NCBI RefSeq assembly: GCF_022605165.1 | Contig: NC_063076.1 | Coordinates: forward strand, 2,162,200-2,226,199 | From: Purpureocillium takamizusanense | Lineage: Eukaryota; Ascomycota; Sordariomycetes; Hypocreales; Ophiocordycipitaceae | Direction of reading: 5' to 3' | DNA: 64,000 bases | Part shown: piece by piece, positions 1-11,577 of the stretch | Position numbering within the stretch: position 1 is the first letter of the stretch | Layout: every line of letters starts with the position of its first letter | Notes under the pieces: model-generated | Database searches by the model: none | Seen by the model: the letters and a program-made list of their open reading frames with translations, nothing else | Told to the model about the DNA's origin: nothing | Translations under genes and position numbers: made by a program

Positions 1-64
1 GCTGGAGATTGCCAACATTCAGGGCGAGAACTTCTACAATACCGTTGCCAGGGCCACCGGCTGA
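1..64 (+). CDS. 3' end of an unidentified gene (partial)
   Basis: Reading from base 2 gives an open frame of 20 codons ending in TGA at 62-64. The visible C-terminus contains the short run IANIQGENFYN. Codon choice is rich in G and C at third positions, like the other genes here, and no other frame is as plausible. The rest of the gene lies outside the window. I do not recognise the family from so little sequence; it might be the end of an enzyme with a TIM-barrel fold, but this is only an impression. Confidence 0.4.
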   Translation, partial: LEIANIQGENFYNTVARATG

Positions 65-372
65 CTGCATGGCGGCGAATCGAAAGCCGATCGTGGTGGT
101 GGTGCGGCGACGAGCAAGTCAGCTGCTGCTGTCGTGGGCAACAATGGTGTTGAGAAGCAACAGCATTCCTCGTCACAGCAGCAGCAACAGGAAAGGCCGG
201 TGAAGGAAGGTCCGTGTGGTTTGCCTGCGAAGTGTATCGTTCTGTAAATTTGGTCATATTCACACTGAAATAGATCAAATTCCTTTGAACCGTATGTCTA
301 GCGCTGCACACCTGCGGTCGTCCCCGTTTCAATGATTCAATTCATCGGTTTCGACTGCTCTGAGGGCGAAAG
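65..372. other. Intergenic 3' region between convergent genes
   Basis: The stretch lies between the end of the partial plus-strand gene and the stop codon of the minus-strand methyltransferase-like gene, so it should hold two 3' untranslated regions. It contains a CAG/CAA-rich run near 155-190. I see no other feature. Confidence 0.5.
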
Positions 373-1327
373 CTAGGCATGGGTTCCTCGCAAAGGGGCT
401 TTGCTCTTTCGTAAGGTGCAAATTTCCGCCATACAATCTACCGATAGCACATCACGACTCATCAATAGTGAATTGCGTCCAGTCATGATATCGTCCACGA
501 CTCGAAAAATTTGCTTGACCGTCGTATGCTTCGCTCTGTCCGTCGCCATTGGATCGCCGCCGTAGCCCTCCCAGTAGCTCGTCTGGAGGTCTTCGATGAC
601 ATAAATGCCGCCGGGCTTCACAATTGGCCAAAGATGCACTAGTGACGTGATCTGTTGCTCCATAGTGTGGCCCCCATCATCGACAACAACGTCGAACTGG
701 CCGCTCTGTGCAGTCTCCGAGGCGAACTGCTCCAAGAAGGCCGCGTCCGCCTGGTCCCCAATGTATACGTGGGCATTGGCCGTCTCACGTTCGTACTTGG
801 CCGCGCAGACTGCATCCGATTCGATGTAGTACAACTCGACCCTGGGCAGGAATTCGAGCCAAGTGTAGTACGATGCTCCGGGGCCATAGGCCTTGCATGA
901 TTCAATATCGTCAGTTGACGCGGCATGCGGGAGGAGGCGTGCCGCGTTTAGGCACGAAGGTACGAACCATGTTGCAGCCAAGCCCAATCTCCAGCATCTT
1001 CAATGGCGAATTCCTCACTGGTGCAAGGTACTTGTCGTACATGTCCTGATAGCTGTGGCTCGTGACCTTGTCGGTACCATACTTCAACGCGACTTGCTCG
1101 AAAGATGAACGGTCTTGGTCCCAGCCCGTCCAAGGTTGGTTCTGGTAGCCGCTGCGGGCAATCAGCAAGGTGCCACCAAATGCCCTGAGATTTACTGACG
1201 CGGGTGAAGCGGGCTTGCTACGAAACACGCGCGTCGTGTTGCGGTCAAGTGTGAGGTGGATGACGGCCATCACAAAGGCCATGGCGGCGAGCGCGGCCAG
1301 TGGCAAGAAAACCCGCTTCTGGCGCAT
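373..1327 (-). CDS. Membrane-anchored SAM-dependent methyltransferase-like protein
   Basis: Two exons, complement(373..891, 968..1327), joined across a 76-nt intron, give 292 residues. I chose the ATG at 1327 because it is directly followed by one hydrophobic segment (about residues 7-24), suggesting a type II membrane or Golgi/ER anchor. A Rossmann methyltransferase-like domain follows: KYGTDK near residue 82, the SAM-loop motif MLEIGLG at about 111-117, and DVVVDDGGH at about 187-195. This layout matches a fungal family related to bacterial sugar O-methyltransferases of the MycE/CmcI type, sometimes annotated as hard-surface induced protein 5. The splice restores the conserved GLGCNM-AYGPG run, which supports the intron strongly. 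Substrate is unknown; a role in modifying a glycan or secreted metabolite is inference. Confidence 0.8.
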
Positions 1328-1757
1328 GATTCCTAGTTCCGATTCCTGTCGATGTGTAACAAGACGTAGTGGTAGCGTCAGTGGCTGATCTCGCCAAAAA
1401 CAACCGTTGTAGAGGTAAAGGCATGAAGCGAGCACGCCGAGAGCAGAAAGGTTAAAGGGGCGGAATGCGCGGATCTCTGACTTCCAAGGCAAGGCAAGAC
1501 AGGGTGCTCAGGTAGATGAGCAACAAGTGCCACAGGTAGGTACCTTAGTAGGGACCGCTCGGGTAGTGACGACTGGTCGCCCCTGCCTTGCGAAAGGCAG
1601 CACGCCCCGCGACTCCAAAGGGCGAGGTGCACGGTCGTCAAGGCCTGCGTCACGCCTCATCGCCCCAGCATCCGCTGCCACTGCTGAGGAGAGGACAGGC
1701 CAGGCCCTAAATGACCTCCACGGCCATCGCCGCCATCGTCCTGGGCCCCTGGGCCCA
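1328..1757. other. Intergenic region between two minus-strand genes
   Basis: The stretch holds the promoter of the methyltransferase-like gene and the 3' region of the upstream membrane protein gene. Open frames here overlap on both strands and have no recognisable protein. One TACCTTAGTA motif lies near 1541. Confidence 0.4.
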
Positions 1758-2757
1758 TCACCGCTCATGCGACCGGCCGTCCCCTTTGCCAAACAAGTTT
1801 GTTTGCGATCCAAAGAAGGGATTTGGTTGGAATGAATTGTGCAGGGGGGGATGCGACTGCAGCGCTCCGTCATAGACGCAAGGTCTCTTCATATCGTCAG
1901 GCGCTCCTGCGACGCTCATCTCGCCCCTATAGATCTCTACCACGTTGACGAGTGGATAGATGAGCAAGAGCATTGACAGGAGCTGGCCGAAACTCCAAAC
2001 CTTTTCGCCCTGATCGCTCAGTCTGACAGACGGCCGGCCAAAAGCCTGGGACAAGAGACCGATGCGAATGGCGGCCCCCACGGCGATGGCAGCCATAAGC
2101 GACAGTCCGGCAAGTTGCACGGATTTGACAAATCGCGGCTCGCGGCTATGAAGATACCACGTTGCCAAGACGAAGATGAAGCAGTTTCCAGCAATGACAA
2201 CAATGGTTCCCACGTATGAGAGGCTGGCGTTGGGCGCGGCTCCGTCTCCAGCGACCTGCCACACACAAGCGATGGGCAGGGTGGAGCGTTCCATGCCCTT
2301 GGACACAGCTTGAAGCACGAAGACGCCCGAGACGCTCGATAGAGCCAGGTTGACGAACATGAGAAACTGCCGTAGCCATCGGATCACCCAGTCGCGACGG
2401 TAATCGCGAACTAGCGCAAGCAGCGTGGCGTTGTGAGTTGCCATGGAGAGCAAGGACAGCATCCATATCAAGAAGAAGTGGTAAGGCACTAGCGAATTCA
2501 TCTTGGCCAGCCCGACACCTAGCAGCGGCGTCAGCCTCGCAACGCGGCATAATAACTGCTACAGGTTACTTGGCGCGTTCCGCGCCGCAGGCGGGCCGAG
2601 CGCCACGGGGCGACTTACTCTGGATGCCAATGCCCTGCAGTATCTGGGAGTCGCTGTATCCACTTAGGAGTTTTCGCCGGATCGTCGACGGCTTGCCTCG
2701 CATCTCGCCGACAACGACTGTGGCCGACAAGATAATGGCTAGGCCCGCGGTGGCCAT
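1758..2757 (-). CDS. Conserved fungal multi-pass membrane protein
   Basis: Two exons, complement(1758..2518, 2619..2757), with a 100-nt intron, give 299 residues. The splice joins GIGIQ to SVGLAKMNSLVPYHF, which is continuous with a conserved fungal family of uncharacterised integral membrane proteins. The start at 2757 puts a hydrophobic segment at the very N-terminus, followed by RRKLLSGYSDSQILQGIGIQ, then several membrane helices including FFLIWMLSLLSMATHNATLLALV and a charged DYRRDWVIRWLRQF loop. The C-terminal part is polar and probably cytosolic. Function is unknown. The gene lies tandem to the methyltransferase-like gene on the same strand, about 430 bp apart. Confidence 0.75.
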
Positions 2758-5700
2758 GAATGATAGGAGGATCTAGAACGATACTCAGCAACTCTGCATG
2801 CAATCTGACGATTTCGCCCGTGAGGCGCGCGACGTACCCCTGTGCCTGCGACACCCGCGTCACTCGGGGTTGATTCGGGAGCATCCGTGCACCGAAGCGG
2901 ATCCTCAAAAGCCATTGCGAAATTCTGACGAGCCCAGCAGGATGGAAAGAAATGAGAAAGGTGGCGGCGGGCTCGCGACAAAGGCGGCATTTCAACGAAA
3001 ATATACCACGACCAACCCGGCACGCGTCCACTTTGCCAGGGAGGCCCAGCCAGTGTGTTGATGCGATGACGCTATACCTCCAGGGGTACCATTCCTGCAC
3101 TTGAGGCGAAACGTCAATTTGTCTGGGTCAGGGACGTGGCGACCAGAACTACTGGCTGCCAGCGGCGTTGGCCCTCGGCACCAAAGTAGCCTAGGCGGCT
3201 AACAGCCCGATCAAGGTGCCGGTGTTTGTCGTCAGCTTCTGGCGCATGACACCGCCCGTCACTCGTACATGCCTTCTTAGCCTGAAGGGCGCAACACAGT
3301 GCCAGGGAAGAAGGGCTTCTTCACGCCGATCGAGTTGCGAACTCCCAGCAAAGATGAGACGGGGCGGCGGCCTGTTAATATTGGCGTGGGATTACTGCAC
3401 GTTTTTATTGCAAACGGCGACGAGATGGCTCTTAGGCAATACGCGTTGCGAAGGCTCTAATAGGCGGGTGCCTTGCGGGTGTACTGAGCAGTCCACGAAG
3501 CACCTGCGCCCGCACTACGTACAAGGACAGGTCGCCACGCGGAGCGCGGAGCGGACGAGAGGCGGTGACCCTGTCGACCGTGGTAGGGCGCCGATGAAGC
3601 CGCGCTTCCCCATGTCGAGAAACAGGGCTCTGATGAGGGCGGGCCGAGCGCTGAGGTATGTCGCAAATATGTGAGGTGTGTGTGTGTGTGTGTACGAGGA
3701 GGGTCTGCGACAAGGGACGAGGAAGGTGCACTTCGCAAACCCAGCGTCTGCGAGCAGCATGACACAGTACGTACGGACCACGTCGTGCCATGGCGAGGAT
3801 GAATGATGGTACGTACGTACGAAGGAGGTGTTTGGCCCGTGCCTGGGGCCCGACGTGTTGGAAACGGGGCAATTGTTGACCGTATGGCAAATCAGGAGCA
3901 GCCAGGTTCATTTCGATTTGAGGTTGCAATGATGTTGACTCTCGTACAGGGCTACTACAGTACTACCTGCCGAATTACCGTAGCCACAGGACAGAGAGGG
4001 TGAGGACAGTACCGGCTGTTGTTGAAGCCTCACGGGTTCACAGGCAAGTACGTGTCAAGTACGTACTGTAGGTACGTAGGTATGCACGGGACACTCTAAT
4101 GAAGGCGAAATTGCCGTCTGGTGACAAAAAAGAAAAAAAATGTGAGAGGCAAGATGTCGTCTCCGCATCTCTCTGGCGCTTGTTCTGCAGCAGCTCGACT
4201 GAAGCAAGAGCCGGCCACACGGCGTGGCTGCAGTAGCTCGGCCAGATTATGCAGGCCAGCACGCAGCAAGCAGGGACGCACACATGTATATATACGTATA
4301 TTGTACGTTGAAGGTGTCGCAGCGCGACAATCTGCGGGCGGGCTCCTGGCCGGTTTGATGCCTCCTCCTATCCTAGGTTCTAGCTTAGAAAACCGGTGAA
4401 GCCTCTTAACGGGAACAGGACCTCCCTACGTACTTGCTGCTGCTTGCTTGCTGTGCGCACAGATATCATGAAGGTACGAGTACTAACGTATAAAGTACCT
4501 GGAACCAAGTTATTGGGGCGAGCCAGCGGACCCCGACCTGATGATGACAGGCACGGGCCATGAGCAGGCTCGACCGGGCCAGGCAGGGTGAGGGACGGCG
4601 GAGCGCGCTGGTCGAGGCAGACACGGGATGGCCGGGGGGGGGCTGATGGTTGAGATGCCCATGCGCGCGACGGTTTAATTGATTGATTGATCGATTGACT
4701 GACGACGAGCCGGGGCAAAGACACGAGGCATCCGTTGGGCCGTGTCGAATGCAAGCATGCAAGCATGCATGCATCAAATATGGGCGGTTTCATCCAAGAC
4801 GGTCCGGGCGGCTGCCTGACGACGGCACTGCGCCAGCATCCCATGCCTGCAGCGGGACGCGTGCGTGCGACATGCATACCGGCCTGTTGGTTCACTCTTT
4901 CGGGCGGCGACGTGATTGCTCGCTGCAGCATCTCAATTCGCCCTGTCGGCCGCGGAAGGCTTCCGGACTGCATGCAGCTCGCCTGCGGCGGGGACGACAT
5001 GATGCATTAGTTAGTATTCTCCACGCACAACGAGGCGGGGGGCAGGGACGACGACGACGACGGTACTAAGGTACTTCGTACTTGGTAGTCAAGGTATAGT
5101 ACAAAAGGTATACGTACAAAGCCCAATATAGATGATAATGGGGCCGTCGCCAGCCCTGCCTGCTGTCGTCGTCCCAATGAATCAATCAACTGACCTGTCA
5201 GCAGGTGATCCCGGTCAGCTTTCTCTCCGCTTTGGCTTCCATCCTCGTAGGTAGGTACGCACCGCGCGTCTCTGTACCGTCCTCTTCGATACAGGTAGGT
5301 ACCTCATGCCTTGCGCGTCTGTCCTCGGCCTCGTTTTCTCGTAGTTAGATTAGTATGGTAACAGCCCGGAACTGGTCAACAGCTTCCCCTGCGTGAGGCA
5401 TACTACCTAAGTAGTAAGGTATAAGGTGGATAACACGGACAGGATACTAAGGTAGTAGCTGCTTCGGCGACGTTGGTGTGCGTACTGTAGCACCTGAGTA
5501 CCTTTAGTACTACTAATCTACCTTAGTACCTAGGTACCTACAGGGAAGTAGTACCTTAGTACCAAGGTAAGTACCTTGTGTATAAAGGTACAGGCTGCTG
5601 CGCCAAGCAACACCCATCCCATCTGCGAAGTCATCCTATCGGTCTGTGCCCGATGGCCCAATAGTTAACATCTACGACGACGCCCGACACCCCCCTGCCC

Positions 5701-6534
5701 GTCCTCGTCCATCTCGCCCAACCCAGGCTCCCGGAGCCAGTGCCGGAGACAAATGCCGTCCGCCCTGTTGACTCCGTTCTGGAAGCCCGGTCAGTACTAC
5801 TAGGTAAGGTAGCAGATGGTAGGCCAAAATGGTGTGGTGTGGTGTGGTGTGGTATGGTGTATAGTACCAAGTGTACAAAGTCATACATGTGGCAATACAT
5901 GGGTACGACAGGTCTCTCTCAACTTGGGTAACAAGATGCAGGCAGCTACTGCCGACTCGGTACTGCAGCTGCAAGATTCGACGGCCGTAGCAGCAGCAAG
6001 GAAGGAGCAGGCGGGTCGGTCGGGGTTCATTCACTCATCCATCCATTCATCCATCCCTCCATCCATCCATGCATTCGCTCGCTCGCTCGCTCGCTCGTTC
6101 ATTCATTCTTGTGGCCCACCGCGGCGAGGCTGTCTCAGCTGCCGATGAAACACAGCCAACGATACCCAGCGTCTTGATCCCCAACATGTGCGTGCCCCTT
6201 TGTCCTGCTTTTCCATCGACCTCATATACCGTACGCCGCTTACAGACCGGGCCCCTCCCGACCTGGTCAGACCCGGGGTCCGCGCCACAGACGGCTTTCA
6301 AGTCTTCAAGCGCTGCCGAGAGACGCACCTGACCTGCTTGCTCTCCTCCATTGCCGCAAAATCAGACGACACTCCGTTGCAACAAGATCACAAAGTCTAG
6401 CCAGACTTGCCCGGCCAGCTCCGGCCACTTCATGCCCTCAATAAGGCCTGACTCAGAAGCAGTCGAGGCGGCCAACCAAGTTCGCACGAGACGGCGCCTT
6501 CGTTGATAGCCATTCTACCAGGCCCCCTTCCACC
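2758..6534. other. 3.8-kb gene-poor region with simple repeats and GTAC-rich islands
   Basis: No frame in this stretch looks like a protein. It contains a (GT)n run near 3677-3692, a T-rich/A-rich tract near 4125-4140, (TTGA)n near 4677-4692, (GCAT)n near 4752-4772, a GTGGT repeat near 5830-5862, and CATC/CGCT tetranucleotide runs near 6030-6110. A dense island of TACCTAGGTA and GTAC motifs covers about 5055-5600. The region could contain non-coding transcripts, but nothing in the sequence proves it. Confidence 0.6.
5055..5600. repeat. Island of TACCTAGGTA / GTAC motifs
   Basis: The stretch is saturated with variants of TACCTAGGTA, GGTACC and AGTACCTTAGTAC, many of them short palindromes or near palindromes. 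The same vocabulary recurs in other intergenic stretches of this window but not in the coding exons or the A+T-rich blocks. I see no terminal repeats or coding capacity. Whether this is an ancient element, a structural motif or mutational drift is unknown. Confidence 0.6.
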
Positions 6535-7281
6535 ATGATTATCCTCCCGAGGCTTCCCGCGGCGCCACCAAGAAAACGAGGCCCCGACTTCTACAACAGA
6601 CATGACTTGCCGGCAACCTATACGGGCGGCGGCCTTGTCAAGCAGACGCTCGTCCAGCACCAGCACCAGCCACTGACACAGCACCAGCCCGCGCCCACAT
6701 GTCGCTCGCTGCCACCACAGGTGCCCTCGCGCATCGAGCGATTACCCAGCGAGCTCCAGCGAATCATCTTCTCGTATCTCGACTACCAGGCTCTGATACA
6801 TCTTTCTACCCTGAATCGCTACTTTCACCGCACCATACAGCCTCGAGACATGGCCGATCCTGTCGACATGACCCAGTTCGTGATGCGAGCTGCCAAAGAC
6901 TTCCCTCAACATCGCCCGAGCGAGAAGGGTCACGACTACAAGCCCGGAAACTTTGAGTGCTACATCTGCTTCCGAGTGCGCTCACCAGATCACTTTGATA
7001 TGCTGCAGCCCCAGGCTGCCTTTGTCGACACAACAGGCCGCATAGTCCGTGGGCGCGAGCCCGATGCGCGCATCGACAGACAGGTGATGCTTCGTCGATT
7101 TTGCATAGATTGCGGTGTCTGCGAGGGTATACATGCCCCTTTCGACTGTTTGACCACGAGAACAGGCAAAGACTTGTGGGTGTGCAACTGCCGACAAGTC
7201 TGGTCTAAACCAGGTTGCCTTCGCTGTCCCGATTGTCGAGGGGACTGTCCATTGCGGCCAAGACGCAAGCTCTTGCTGTGA
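6535..7281 (+). CDS. F-box protein with a Cys-rich C-terminus
   Basis: A single exon of 248 residues. The start at 6535 is the first ATG of the frame and follows a CCACC context. Residues 64-103 form an F-box-like segment (IERLPSELQRIIFSYLDYQALIHLS), the motif that binds Skp1 in SCF ubiquitin ligases. The C-terminal half carries spaced cysteines: CYIC at 142-145, CIDCGVC at 190-196, CNC at 217-219 and CLRCPDCRGDC at 228-238, which probably bind zinc. A Gln/His/Pro-rich linker sits at about 40-62. A role in substrate selection for ubiquitination follows from the F-box, but the target is unknown. This architecture is common and lineage-specific in Pezizomycotina. Confidence 0.8.
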   Translation: MIILPRLPAAPPRKRGPDFYNRHDLPATYTGGGLVKQTLVQHQHQPLTQHQPAPTCRSLPPQVPSRIERLPSELQRIIFSYLDYQALIHLSTLNRYFHRTIQPRDMADPVDMTQFVMRAAKDFPQHRPSEKGHDYKPGNFECYICFRVRSPDHFDMLQPQAAFVDTTGRIVRGREPDARIDRQVMLRRFCIDCGVCEGIHAPFDCLTTRTGKDLWVCNCRQVWSKPGCLRCPDCRGDCPLRPRRKLLL

Positions 7282-8336
7282 CTCGAATCGCGATCGACCT
7301 TTCCAGCTAATGCGTCGTTGGTGCTATCAACTGTCTCGCGATGACGTTGTGGTGGGAGCTGGAGAGTAGAGTGTCTCTTCAACCTTCCCCCAACACAAAA
7401 GTGTTCGAAGGCGGCCTGTCCCCGTCCGAGGAATTTTTTGGAAAACAAAACCGGGGAGATCGGGCTGGGCGTTCGGCGTTGAGCTTGCGTTGCCGGTCGC
7501 AAACCGAGACAAGGCGAGAGACGGCCGTCCTGTAATCACTTTTAATACATACATGCTTTCACTGTCACGTTTCCACACACCACTTACTACTGTGAATGGA
7601 AAGCTGCTGTAAGCCTCAAATAGTTTCATACCGCTGTATATTTGCGCCTCTCGTGCCCTCGCTTCCATCCGGAGCAGATCTTGCAAGCGTGGCCGCACGC
7701 ACACCTTTCATTATTGCCCCAACAATGAGTTGTGTGTCGGCAAGCTGCACTCTCGCATTGTACAGCGATTTGTCCTCCACGTTGGCCTCAGCGGTACCTC
7801 TTTCGTCACCAACAAGCCAAGTGTGCAGCATCGAAAACGCTGCATATGGCACATGCCTCGCACTTTCCAGTCAATCATCATCATCGTCAACTTGACTGCC
7901 CTTTGGAAACGCCAAGCTAATCTCCCGCGCTACAACGCCCGACCCTCAAGACTCGTCTGCTCTTGTCTCTCTGGCAAGTGCCGGCGTAAAGCCAACGAAC
8001 GCTGTAAAAGCTCCAGTGGTCGACATCAGGTCACAATCTTCCATTTCGTCTCGTCAGCCTCGCATGACCTTGCCAAATGCTGCCCTCCCGACGCCCATGA
8101 ATTCGACTTCCTCGCCGTCTTTTGGTGTGGCCGATGCATTCGTCTCGTTCAAAATACCAGCGTGGTAGCTCGACCCTCGTTGGTACCGCTCCAAGCAACG
8201 ATATAACAGCCCTCGCCAACAACCGTTCTCGCCCGTTTCTCGGCTGAGTGGACTGTGCTTGCTCACTGTTCTCGTCTCCCTCGATAAAGTTTCCGCAAGC
8301 CCACGTGCAGATTTCGGCCGGACAGGCGCCTGGGCC
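7282..8336. other. Intergenic region between F-box and SET-domain genes
   Basis: The stretch holds the 3' end of the F-box gene and the promoter of the SET gene. A weak two-exon candidate on the minus strand is listed separately. No tRNA-like fold or other feature was recognised. Confidence 0.4.
7616..8044 (-). CDS. Hypothetical small gene, two putative exons
   Basis: On the minus strand an ATG at 8044 opens a short frame containing MSTTGAFTAFVGFTPALAR. About 90 nt downstream a second open frame reads MLHTWLVGDERG...QLADTQLIVGAIMKGVRAA and stops at 7616. A weak donor (GTCTTG) and a GAAAG acceptor would join them in frame. Both pieces read more like protein than the opposite strand, but I know no homologue, and the splice is a guess. 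It would be divergent from the SET-domain gene and share its promoter. Confidence 0.25.
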
Positions 8337-9249
8337 ATGACAACAACAGGCTGTCACGCCACGTCGGAAGACCATGTGCCGATCATCACCAAACAACTTT
8401 CCATGGAAGATTACGTTTCGGAACTAGTCGCGAGAGCTGTTCAGGCGGCATTCAAGGACCGCGATATCGACGGGTCTGTTGCCTGCTTTCTCCCCTGCAG
8501 GTTCGCCGGCGCGCAGTGAAACTGACTGTTTCGACCTGGTTCAGTATCCGCGGTGTTGGTGGCGGCAGATTTCCTTCTGCCTCTTCTGCGCCCCTGCCGC
8601 CGAGTCTGGACATCTGTATTCCACCCGTCATCACAAAGAATCAATCAGAGCCGCATTTCAGAAACGAATTTTTCGAGATTGGGCCTTCCAAAATTGCGGG
8701 CTGGGGCGCCTTTGCTTCCCGAGAGCTACGGCAAGGCCAGGTTATCCTAAGAGAGGCAGCTTTATTCGCTGCCGATTCCACCGACTTGTTCGAGCAATAT
8801 GATCGGCTGCGACCGGAGGCAAAAGAAGTGGCACTCAGCCTCTATGCCAACAGATTGGCCAAGCCTGGAACTCCTCGAATTCAAGCCATCTGGGTTACCA
8901 ACCGGTACGTTCCCCCTTGGAGAGTGTGTGCCACGGGATATGTCGTATTGATCAGTTTGACAGCTTCTTCATCGGCGGTCGATGTGCTGGTCTATTCCCC
9001 GTGGCTGCCAGATTCAATCACGCCTGTTTTCCGGGGCAAAACATCGATTTCACGTTCGATGACGAGTCACAGTGCTTAGTCCTGACAGTGCGAGCAGGTA
9101 AGATTGCGCTCGGTGATGAGCTGACCATCAATTACGGGAGGGATCGAACTTTGGGTGAGCTGTACATGACATACGGGTTCAGATGCAAGTGTGGAGGGTG
9201 CCCTGGGCTAAGTGATCAGGATGTTTTGAGACTTACATCTCAGTGGTAG
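8337..9249 (+). CDS. SET-domain protein (putative lysine methyltransferase)
   Basis: Proposed exons are 8337..8500, 8545..8904 and 8964..9249 (269 residues). The last two are well supported: the 59-nt intron with GTACGT donor and GACAG acceptor restores TNRFFIGG. The first intron (44 nt, GTTCGC donor, CTGAC branch, TTCAG acceptor) is less sure; an AG at 8567-8568 would also keep frame. SET motifs are GWGAFASRELRQGQVI, RFNHAC (SAM and catalytic pocket), GDELTINYG, then the post-SET cysteines CKCGGC. SET proteins of this short type methylate lysines on histones or other proteins; the substrate here cannot be told. The protein ends soon after the post-SET cysteines, with little C-terminal extension. 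Confidence 0.75.
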
Positions 9250-9564
9250 AGGATAGCCGGACCGACAATCCTAGGCCTTTCAGCCGGGCACTGGGTACAT
9301 CAGGCGTCTGGACAATGGCCTGGATCAACGGCGCAGTGAAGGTGACCGCGACCTGGTCATAACTTCTGCCTCTATTTGGGTTTTCTGAAGCTACCGCAGT
9401 ATTGTTGTGGTTTGCAGGACGACTATGGGCCTCTGTCTGGGAACTGTTCACCCACAGTCTTCCCGTCAAGGCGAGCGAAAGGGGGTCGGGCGTAGGATTC
9501 CCATTTTCCTCTGCTTATCAGGGTTATTCGGGTCAATATCCTTGAGGACATCGGTGTGTTTGGT
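9250..9564. other. Intergenic region between convergent genes
   Basis: The stretch lies between the stop of the SET gene and the stop of the minus-strand membrane protein, so it should hold two 3' untranslated regions. I see nothing else in it. Confidence 0.4.
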
Positions 9565-11577
9565 TCAGACAAGACCCAAAAAGGCAGCAAAATCGTCCTC
9601 CCAGTCGGTGCCCTGCGTCCGCCGTGTAGATTGAGGCTCGAAGGTCCATAACCCTTGCTCGTTTCTCGTAAGCGCGACTTGAATTTTGCCCAAATCGTCG
9701 AGGCCTTTGGGTAGATTCATTTTCTCGGGGCCTAGGGCGAGGATCTGGGGATCTATGTGGCTGAAAAGCATGGGCAATGAATCCCCCTTCCACGCAACAA
9801 CACCGTCCCGAGCGCTTGCGACGATGGTGCCGACAAGGTAATAAAGGCTAATGAGGAAGAAGATGCCAGGGTAAATCATCCAGTACCACTGTACATGGAC
9901 GTAGCTCGCAAGCTTGGAGGCGCTCCCTTCGTATTTCATACCGCTTGGGTCTCTGATGGTTCCGTGCTCGCGCACCTCGTTGGTCATTATCAGGGTCATC
10001 TTGTCGATCCAAGAGTTCAAGTCGCCTGTCGCTCGCCACATTGCTTCGATCCAATCCGATGAGTAGTTGTCGAGTCCGGGATTGCGTTCGAAAGAACCGC
10101 TTATCAGTGTGTTCATAAAGCTTCGTAGAGCCCCAAGGGCCTTGGCCGATACACTGTATCTTGACCGCTCCGGCAGGTCCATCAGTGTTGGCATGTTGAC
10201 GAAGACGTGCTCATCTTGGTGGGCGCTTGTCGCTGCCTCAAACTGCGTTTCATTCCAGACTGCCACGAGGGCTTGGCTCGGACGTCCGTCGAAGACGGTG
10301 ATGTTGAATGTCTTGAGGCAGAACCATAGGGTGCAACGGGCGCCCGTGGCACGAGTAACGTCGGCCCTTTTGTTGGCGGTTATCATCTCAAAGTCGCAAA
10401 TAAGCGCCTGTTTGGTTCCATTTCTTTTGCGCGGATCAGGTTGAAGAGGGTTCACAAGGAAAAAGTCCGCGTCGGCCCCTGGAGCAACAGATATGTTCGT
10501 TATAGCTGATACACTGTAAGCGCAGGACTCTGCTCCATGTCCACAAAGCTCCTTGACCTCGACTGGAGTGTATTGGCCACAGACTGCCAAAGTCGGGAAC
10601 ACTGGCCAGGTGCAGTTTGCGGTGTCACACTGGGGTTCGAGAGGCCGGGCCTGGGCCGCCAGGATGCCACTGTAGACCGCCGCCTTGGTAGACAAGGCCA
10701 ATACATCGTCTCCAAGACCAGTTCCAATGTCAGCGCTTGGTCCCATGAGCAGTGTAGAGGACGTCTTGCTATGGCGCATCGCTGCGTACCGTCTTTCATG
10801 CCCCCAGGCGTAGCACTGTCCTAATAGTCGCTTCGGAAAGGAGCGGGCGCTGGCCTGTTCATCTCATTCATGTACACGATGGGTTCCTGAACGTAGACAA
10901 ACAGCTGTTGGGAGACTGTTTCGAAGCTATGCGTTACGATGATGATAATGGCTCCGATACACGACAAGTGCCTACCTTTCGATTAGTAGGCTGAGAAGGT
11001 GTGACTTGTTCATGGGACCAGCTCACAGGCCACGGAGCCTCCAGAGCAAGTTTAGGCTTCCCAAAAGCCCACAAGAGGCTTTACCAAAGAGCTTAAAGTC
11101 GTCTAGCTTAGCGCAGCGATGTGTCCGCACCTGGTGGGACTTTGAGAACCAGATCCAGGCACCTTGGCAAATGCAAGACTCGACAATGCTGCTCAGAGTT
11201 ACTCTTACGAGTGTCATGATGGCTATGACAACCATGTCGAGCTGCAAACCGGAGCCGAAATCAGGAGCCAGCTTCCCGTCGAAATGCCACAGGAGGATTG
11301 AGAGAACGGCGAGCCCGGCGATGCAGACGACAGCACAGCGGTACTCGTCGGTCCACCATCTGAAGTCGGAAGCAATGGAGCGTTTCCGTGGTGATTCGGT
11401 GTAAGCATATGCAGGTTTCTCCTCTTCTTTGGGCTCTCCGATAGGTCCCTCCATCTCGCCGCCGTCTAGAGATTGTGACTTCAGCATGGACGCTACGACG
11501 GGACCGCGAACGAAGGCCTGACCGTCCACCAGGGGTGCTGATGGTCGCAGGTATGGGGAAGAAATTGGCGTAGACAT
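9565..11577 (-). CDS. DUF3176-type fungal membrane protein
   Basis: Proposed exons are complement(9565..10815, 10878..10971, 11027..11577), 631 residues. The 55-nt intron between exons 1 and 2 restores the family-like run LNLLWRLRGLHLSCIGAIIIIV. Exon 2 then meets a TAG at 10821-10823 in its own frame. A 62-nt intron (GTGTAC donor, GACAG acceptor, 10816-10877) removes the stop and enters the long third frame; otherwise a frameshift must be assumed. Features are RWW at the start of the domain, membrane segments near AVVCIAGLAVLSILLW and GAIIIIV, an extracellular region with paired Cys and N-glycosylation sequons (NIS, NGT, NYS), and a C-terminal helix WYWMIYPGIFFLISLYYLVGT. Function is unknown in the family. 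Confidence 0.7.
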
